Both the position numbers and the translations under genes were made by a program. From a bacterium (GTDB lineage Bacteria; Gemmatimonadota; Glassbacteria; GWA2-58-10), in the NCBI GenBank assembly GCA_021372515.1, contig JAJFUG010000212.1:1-18712 (forward strand): a stretch of DNA of 18,712 bases, in the 5' to 3' direction. The number at the start of each line of letters is the position of its first letter. Position 1 is the stretch's first letter. The notes under the pieces are model-generated. The model was not told where the DNA came from, made no database searches, and saw only the letters and a program-made list of their open reading frames with translations. Positions 14,757 through 18,712 of the stretch are shown here, in pieces.

Positions 14757-17389
14757 TATGACAGTTTTTCCCTGACCGCTCTCTTGAAAGCCTCCACCGC
14801 CTCGTCCAATTTTTCGGGCTGCTTGCCGCCGGCCGTGGCCAGGTGCGGCTTTCCTCCGCCCCCTCCGCCTGCGGCCCGGGCCGCCTGACCCACCAGCTCG
14901 CCGGCCTTGAGCTTGCCCTCCTGGACCAGGTCATCAGTCACGGCGCAGACAAACAGCAGCTTTCTGTCCTGCACTGCGCTGAACAGCCCCACCGCGCGCG
15001 CTCCGGCCGACTCGCGGAACTTGTCCGCGGCCTGCTTGAGCGCCTCGCCGTCACAGTCCAGGCTGGGCGGGGTGAACAGGCGCACGCCACCGATATCCTC
15101 GAACTGCGAAAGAACATCCTGCTCCACCTGCTGGCGGACCTTTTCCTTCTTCAGCTCGTCGATCTCTTTCTGCAGGCCCTTGCGCTCGCGCAGCAGTTCC
15201 TCCACCTGGGCGTCCAAGCTGTCCTGGCCCGCAGCCGGCAGCAGGGCGCGCAGGCTGTCCACCAGGTGGCTGCGCTCCAGCAGATACTCGGCGGCTTTCT
15301 CGCCGGTCAGGGCCTCGATCCGCCGCACGCCCGAGGCCACGCTCGATTCGGCGGTGATCACGAACGCACCGATCTCGCCGCTGGCCCGCACGTGTGTGCC
15401 GCCGCACAGCTCCTGGCTGTAGCCCTCCACCTCCACCACCCGCACCCGGCTTTCGTACTTCTCGCCGAAAAGGGCGGTGGCGCCCTCGGCCACGGCCTGG
15501 TCGTAGGACTTGATCCGGGTTATCACGGGACGGTCCTCGCGCACCACGGCGTTGACCCGGCGCTCGATTTCGAGGATCGTTTCCTCGGACACCCGCGAGT
15601 AGTGGTTGAAATCGAAACGCAGGTAATCGGGGCTCACCAGCGAACCGGCCTGCACGGCCCCCTCTCCCAGGCAGTCGCGCAGGGCGCGGTGCAGAAGGTG
15701 GGTGGCGGTGTGGTTGCGCGCCGTGGCAGTCCTGCGCTCCAGGTCCACCGCCGCCTCGACCGTGGCGCCGGGCGTGGCCGCCTCCGTGCCGCCCTCGGTG
15801 AAACGTCCCTCGTGCACGACCAGCGCGCCGGCCTTGTGCGCGGCCTCGACCCGGAACACAAACCCGGCGCCCCCGCGAATCTCGCCCTGGTCCGCGACCT
15901 GCCCGCCGCTCTCGGCGTAGAAAGGTGTCTGGTCCAGGACCACGGAAGTTTCATCCGCGCCCAGCAGAACGGCCTCGGTCTTTTTCAGGTCGTAGCCCAG
16001 GAAACGGCTCGACGCCTCGCTGCCCAGTTGCTTGGCCCAGCGCGCCGGGTCGGACTGCCAGCCGAAACGGCTCTCGGCGCGGGATTTCTCGCGCTGGCGC
16101 TCCATCAGCTCGCGGTAGCCGGCCTCATCCACCCCGAGGCCGCGCTCGCGGGCGATCTGGTCGGTCATGTCCGGCGGGAAACCATAGGTGTCGGCCAGCT
16201 TGAACTTGTCCTCAGCCGGGATCACATTGCCGCCCGCGGCCTTGACCCGCTCGATTATACCATAGATGTACTCCAGGCCGCGGTCCAGGGTCAGGCCGAA
16301 ACTCTCCTCCTCGGCGCGCACCACCTGCATCACGTGGCCCTGGCGCTCGGCGATCTCGGGGTAGGCCCCGCCCAGCACCCGCACTACCGTGGGCACCAGA
16401 CGGTGGATGAACGGCTCTTTCACCCCCAGCTCGCGGCCGAAACGCGCGGCCCGGCGCAGGATACGCCGCGCCACATAGCCGCGTCCCTCGTTCGAGGGCG
16501 TAACGCCATCCGTGATGGAAAAGGTGAGCATGCGCACGTGGTCGGCGATCACCCGGTGCGGCGTGCCGTCCCCATCCGGGCTGTAGGCCCGTCCGCTGAT
16601 TTCGGCCACATGGTCGAGGATGGGCCGGAAGACATCCGTCTCGTAGTTGGAATTACTGCCCTGGAGCACGGAGAGAATGCGCTCGAAACCCATCCCGGTG
16701 TCCACGTGCGACTTGGCCAGCGGCGCCAGCGAACCGTCCGGCTGGCGTTCGAAACGGATGAACACAAGGTTCCACAGCTCGATGAAGCGGGGGTCGCCGC
16801 TGTTCACCCCGCGCTTGGGGTCCTTGGCCAGGGAAAGCGGGCCCACAGTCTCGCCCAGATCGATATGTATCTCGCTCGAGGGGCCGCAGGGGCCGGTTTC
16901 GCCCATCTCCCAGAAATTCTCGCGGTCGAAGCGGAAAATGTGCGCCGGATCGATGTCTGTCTCGGATTTCCAGAGCCCCTCGGCCTCCTCGTCATCCAGG
17001 TAGACCGTGGCGTAGAGGCGCTCCTTGGGCAGGCCCCAGACCCTGGTCAGCAGTTCCCAGGCCCAGGTGATCGCCTCGCGCTTGCCGTAGTCGCCGAAAC
17101 TCCAGTTGCCTAACATCTCGAAGAAGGTGTGGTGGTAGGTGTCGCGTCCCACCTCCTCCAGGTCGTTGTGCTTGCCCGAGACCCGGATGATTTTCTGGCT
17201 GTCCACTGCGCGGCTGTAGTCTCGCCGTCCAGTGCCCAGGAACACATCCTTGAACTGGTTCATCCCGGCGTTGGTGAAAAGCAGCGTGGGGTCGCCCGCC
17301 GGCACCACCGGCGCACTGGGCACCACCGTATGGCCGCGCTGCCTGAAAAATTCGATGAATTCCCCTCTTACCTGGTCTGCACTGCGCAT
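14756..17389 (-). CDS. alaS: Alanyl-tRNA synthetase
   Basis: AlaRS charges tRNA-Ala and removes mischarged serine and glycine. The 877-residue protein is the normal full length. The class II catalytic core carries the motif 2 region (RVSGKHNDLEEVGRDTYHHTFFEML, about 69-93) and motif 3 near VDTGMGFERI (229-238). The editing domain has the zinc ligands H560 and H564 in HTATHLLH and C662 and H666 in CGGTH. A C-Ala domain ends in a glycine-rich GGGGGGKPHLATAGG segment. GGGA lies nine bases before ATG. Its stop shares a base with the next gene. The recX-alaS order is widespread; here a methyltransferase gene separates them. Confidence 0.97.
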   Translation of the reverse strand: MRSADQVRGEFIEFFRQRGHTVVPSAPVVPAGDPTLLFTNAGMNQFKDVFLGTGRRDYSRAVDSQKIIRVSGKHNDLEEVGRDTYHHTFFEMLGNWSFGDYGKREAITWAWELLTRVWGLPKERLYATVYLDDEEAEGLWKSETDIDPAHIFRFDRENFWEMGETGPCGPSSEIHIDLGETVGPLSLAKDPKRGVNSGDPRFIELWNLVFIRFERQPDGSLAPLAKSHVDTGMGFERILSVLQGSNSNYETDVFRPILDHVAEISGRAYSPDGDGTPHRVIADHVRMLTFSITDGVTPSNEGRGYVARRILRRAARFGRELGVKEPFIHRLVPTVVRVLGGAYPEIAERQGHVMQVVRAEEESFGLTLDRGLEYIYGIIERVKAAGGNVIPAEDKFKLADTYGFPPDMTDQIARERGLGVDEAGYRELMERQREKSRAESRFGWQSDPARWAKQLGSEASSRFLGYDLKKTEAVLLGADETSVVLDQTPFYAESGGQVADQGEIRGGAGFVFRVEAAHKAGALVVHEGRFTEGGTEAATPGATVEAAVDLERRTATARNHTATHLLHRALRDCLGEGAVQAGSLVSPDYLRFDFNHYSRVSEETILEIERRVNAVVREDRPVITRIKSYDQAVAEGATALFGEKYESRVRVVEVEGYSQELCGGTHVRASGEIGAFVITAESSVASGVRRIEALTGEKAAEYLLERSHLVDSLRALLPAAGQDSLDAQVEELLRERKGLQKEIDELKKEKVRQQVEQDVLSQFEDIGGVRLFTPPSLDCDGEALKQAADKFRESAGARAVGLFSAVQDRKLLFVCAVTDDLVQEGKLKAGELVGQAARAAGGGGGGKPHLATAGGKQPEKLDEAVEAFKRAVREKLS

Positions 17390-17427
17390 TTTCTTTCCCG
17401 TGGTAGCTGGTCTATCGAGTGCAAATC

Positions 17428-17447
17428 GGGCACGGCCTGCCGCGCCC
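17428..17447 (-). promoter_or_regulatory. Hairpin in the alaS leader
   Basis: On the alaS strand GGGC-G-CGG and CCG-U-GCCC form an eight-pair stem, with one G-U wobble, around a 4-base loop. It stands about 40 bases before the alaS ATG. No U-run follows, so it is not an intrinsic terminator. It could be an RNA- or protein-binding element or a small stability hairpin. Confidence 0.35.
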
Positions 17448-17465
17448 TACAAGAACATACCGTCT

Positions 17466-17471
17466 ATTTTA
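17466..17471 (-). promoter_or_regulatory. Possible -10 element for alaS
   Basis: On the minus strand TAAAAT, a 5-of-6 match to the -10 consensus, lies just after the methyltransferase stop and would give alaS its own promoter. The -35 is poor (TTAGGC, with a 15-base spacing), so this is weak evidence. Confidence 0.2.
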
Positions 17472-17477
17472 GCGCAC

Positions 17478-18056
17478 TCACGCCTTGCCTAACAGCGCCG
17501 TGTAGCTGAAAAACACCCGCGGCGCCCCCTCCAGAGCCTTGAACCCGGCCTCCGCCGCCAGGGCAAGGGTGGCCGCGAACGCTTTCTTGGACACGTGGAA
17601 CGGCGGCTCCACCAGCAGAAACTTTCCCCCCGGGGCCAGGGCCGCGAATATCTCACGGAAGAAGCGCGCCTTGTCCGGCACCTCGTGCACCATGTAGAAA
17701 GCCAGGGCGAAATCGGCCGCCGCGCCGCTGTCCAGGCACAGGCTGTCCGCCGCACACTGGTGCGGCTGAATGACCTGCTCCAGCGCCGTGCCGCGCACCT
17801 TGCCCCGCAACAGGTCCAGCATGCCCGCCTGGAGGTCCACGGCGATTACTTTGCCCTCGTCCCCCACCAACCGGGCCAGCCCCAGGCTGAAATACCCCGG
17901 GCCGCAGCCGAGGTCCAGGGCGGTCATCCCGGGCCGGACAAAAGGCGCGAGTATTTTGACCGGGTCCTGCAGCCAGCGCCGGATACGGTTGTCCAGGCCG
18001 CCGGCCAGCGTGACCGGGCAGACATGTTGCTCATCTCGACCAGTCAGGACACCCAT
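17478..18056 (-). CDS. Class I SAM-dependent methyltransferase, substrate unknown
   Basis: The 192-residue product has the SAM-binding motif I ALDLGCGPGYFSLGLA (46-61), an acidic end of strand two at IAVDLQAGML (71-80), and motif IV-like DFALAFYMVHEVPD (115-128). LAPGGKFLLVEP (140-151) is the usual post-IV strand. The N-terminal CP...LDNRIRRWLQDPVKILAPFV segment occurs in a family of small bacterial methyltransferases of unknown or varied substrate. I chose ATG 18056 because GGAGG lies just upstream; an open frame extends further but overlaps recX in an unrelated frame. The gene sits between recX and alaS. Nothing visible tells whether it acts on small molecules, RNA or lipid. Confidence 0.85.
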   Translation of the reverse strand: MGVLTGRDEQHVCPVTLAGGLDNRIRRWLQDPVKILAPFVRPGMTALDLGCGPGYFSLGLARLVGDEGKVIAVDLQAGMLDLLRGKVRGTALEQVIQPHQCAADSLCLDSGAAADFALAFYMVHEVPDKARFFREIFAALAPGGKFLLVEPPFHVSKKAFAATLALAAEAGFKALEGAPRVFFSYTALLGKA

Positions 18057-18104
18057 GCTCCCTCCGTGGTTCGAAAACCGTTTGACCGGGCCGCTTACCG
18101 TATC

Positions 18105-18134
18105 GACAGGGACGTCCCGGAAAGGTGTCCTGTC
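18105..18134 (-). other. Inverted repeat in the recX-methyltransferase spacer
   Basis: GACAGG (18105-18110) pairs with CCTGTC (18129-18134). A competing perfect palindrome GGGACGTCCC lies at 18109-18118. It falls mostly in the 82-base spacer just after the recX stop, with no T-run. It could be a processing hairpin between the two genes. Confidence 0.3.
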
Positions 18135-18138
18135 CGGC

Positions 18139-18648
18139 TCAATCTCCCAGCAGACGGTCCGCCGCATCCAGGGACGCCGCCTGGCCGAACCCGCGGCCAG
18201 TGAGAAAGCGCAGCAGATGGTTGCGCCGCTCCTCAACGGATTCACCCCGCAGGGAGGCAAGCTTGCGGCCAGCCACGCGCAGGGCCACAGCGGGCTCATC
18301 CTCACCACGCTCGGCCAGGGCCGCGGCCACCGCCCGCTCCGCCTCCTCAGCCGACACACCGCGTCCCCTGAGTTCGGCCACCAGCAGGGCCACCCCGCGT
18401 GGGGCGTGCTCCAGGCGCTGGGCGGCGAACTCCATGGCGAAGCGGCTGTCATCCAGATAGCGCAGCTCGGCGAGGCGCTCCAGCACCCGCTCAACAACCT
18501 CCGGCTCGAATGTCCGCGCCAGTTTCTGCCGCAACTGTCTCGCCGAATGGGGCCGACGGGCCAGGAAATCGCAACCCTTGCGCAGAGCTTTCTTGTATTC
18601 CGCCTCGCTGTCGCGCGGCTCCTCCGGCTCAGGCGCGTTGCTTCGCAT
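18139..18648 (-). CDS. recX: RecX, regulator of RecA filaments
   Basis: RecX binds RecA and limits filament growth or activity. The 169-residue protein is of normal size (E. coli RecX has 166) and has the tandem three-helix repeats of the family. Diagnostic stretches are FLARRPHSARQLRQKLA (28-44), VVERVLERLAELRYLDDSRFAMEFAAQRL (51-79), and PRGVALLVAELRGRGVS (82-98). The N-terminal 15 residues are acidic and variable. The start ATG 18648 is 33 bases after what appears to be the end of recA, the classical neighbour. Identification is strong by sequence and context. Confidence 0.9.
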   Translation of the reverse strand: MRSNAPEPEEPRDSEAEYKKALRKGCDFLARRPHSARQLRQKLARTFEPEVVERVLERLAELRYLDDSRFAMEFAAQRLEHAPRGVALLVAELRGRGVSAEEAERAVAAALAERGEDEPAVALRVAGRKLASLRGESVEERRNHLLRFLTGRGFGQAASLDAADRLLGD

Positions 18649-18681
18649 GCGGCCTCAATATCTGTTTGGAGCGGAAACGGG

Positions 18682-18712
18682 TCATTTGGCGCTGTTTTCG
18701 TCCGGCTCTTCC
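18682..18712 (-). CDS. recA: Probable C-terminal tail of RecA (partial)
   Basis: Reading the minus strand from the right edge gives E-E-P-D-E-N-S-A-K and a TGA at 18684-18682. RecA proteins end in a short acidic, disordered tail of this kind, and recX normally follows recA. With only nine residues visible the call rests mainly on position. Confidence 0.5.
   Translation of the reverse strand, partial: EEPDENSAK

Noticed and set aside
12942-14888. A long plus-strand open frame opposite mnmA and the synthase-like gene
   Set aside because: It lies opposite mnmA and a coupled minus-strand gene and has no recognisable domain or ribosome-binding site.
14843-17113. An open frame of about 750 codons on the plus strand opposite alaS
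   Set aside because: It is antisense to a full-length alaS with all motifs, and its amino-acid composition is typical of a reverse-frame shadow.
18057-18497. A longer methyltransferase beginning inside recX
   Set aside because: The extra codons read in an unrelated frame through recX, and a strong GGAGG site points to ATG 18056.

Overview
The window is a GC-rich bacterial chromosome segment made almost entirely of core genes, packed tightly and mostly without strong terminators between them. The full one-operon F-type ATP synthase, the recA-recX-alaS neighbourhood and a parAB-M23 peptidase-bactofilin cluster suggest a free-living, envelope-bearing bacterium. The M23 protein and bactofilin point to a lineage with shape-determining cell-wall machinery. 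Sequence features do not fit a typical enterobacterium or Bacillus, and a deep-branching or uncultured phylum is plausible, but I cannot fix the taxonomy without a search. No CRISPR array, insertion sequence, phage gene, tRNA or rRNA was seen.

Left part, plus strand. The 3' end of hisA is followed by a compact twin-hairpin repeat and then hisF, two consecutive enzymes of histidine synthesis. A good sigma70-like promoter near 1155-1183 then opens the ATP synthase operon, ordered atpZ-atpI-atpB-atpE-atpF-atpH-atpA-atpG-atpD-atpC (1200-8600). All eight structural subunits are intact with their catalytic and ion-path residues. The c subunit has the proton-type pattern rather than a sodium motif. 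A hairpin-rich spacer separates atpA from atpG.

Middle part, minus strand (8618-11800). parA, parB, an M23 (LytM-type) membrane-anchored endopeptidase and a bactofilin form one apparent operon, read right to left and converging on atpC with a gap of only 17 bases. This joins chromosome segregation to a cytoskeletal scaffold and a wall-remodelling enzyme. About 390 bases of AT-richer noncoding DNA (11801-12191) with several small palindromes lie between parA and a divergently transcribed regulator. That regulator is a MerR/excisionase-type helix-turn-helix fused to a receiver domain that has lost its phospho-accepting aspartate and its conserved lysine.

Right part, minus strand (12786-18712). 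Read right to left: the last codons of recA (probable), recX, a SAM-dependent methyltransferase, alaS, an unfamiliar protein resembling a degenerate isoprenyl diphosphate synthase, and mnmA. The series joins recombination control with tRNA charging and tRNA wobble-uridine thiolation. The odd member starts on the last base of the alaS stop codon, so it is probably translationally coupled to alaS.

The two most promising items are the pseudo-receiver regulator (12192-12764) and the synthase-like protein without aspartate-rich motifs (14004-14756). Neither proves a new system. The rest is mainly well-conserved housekeeping content.
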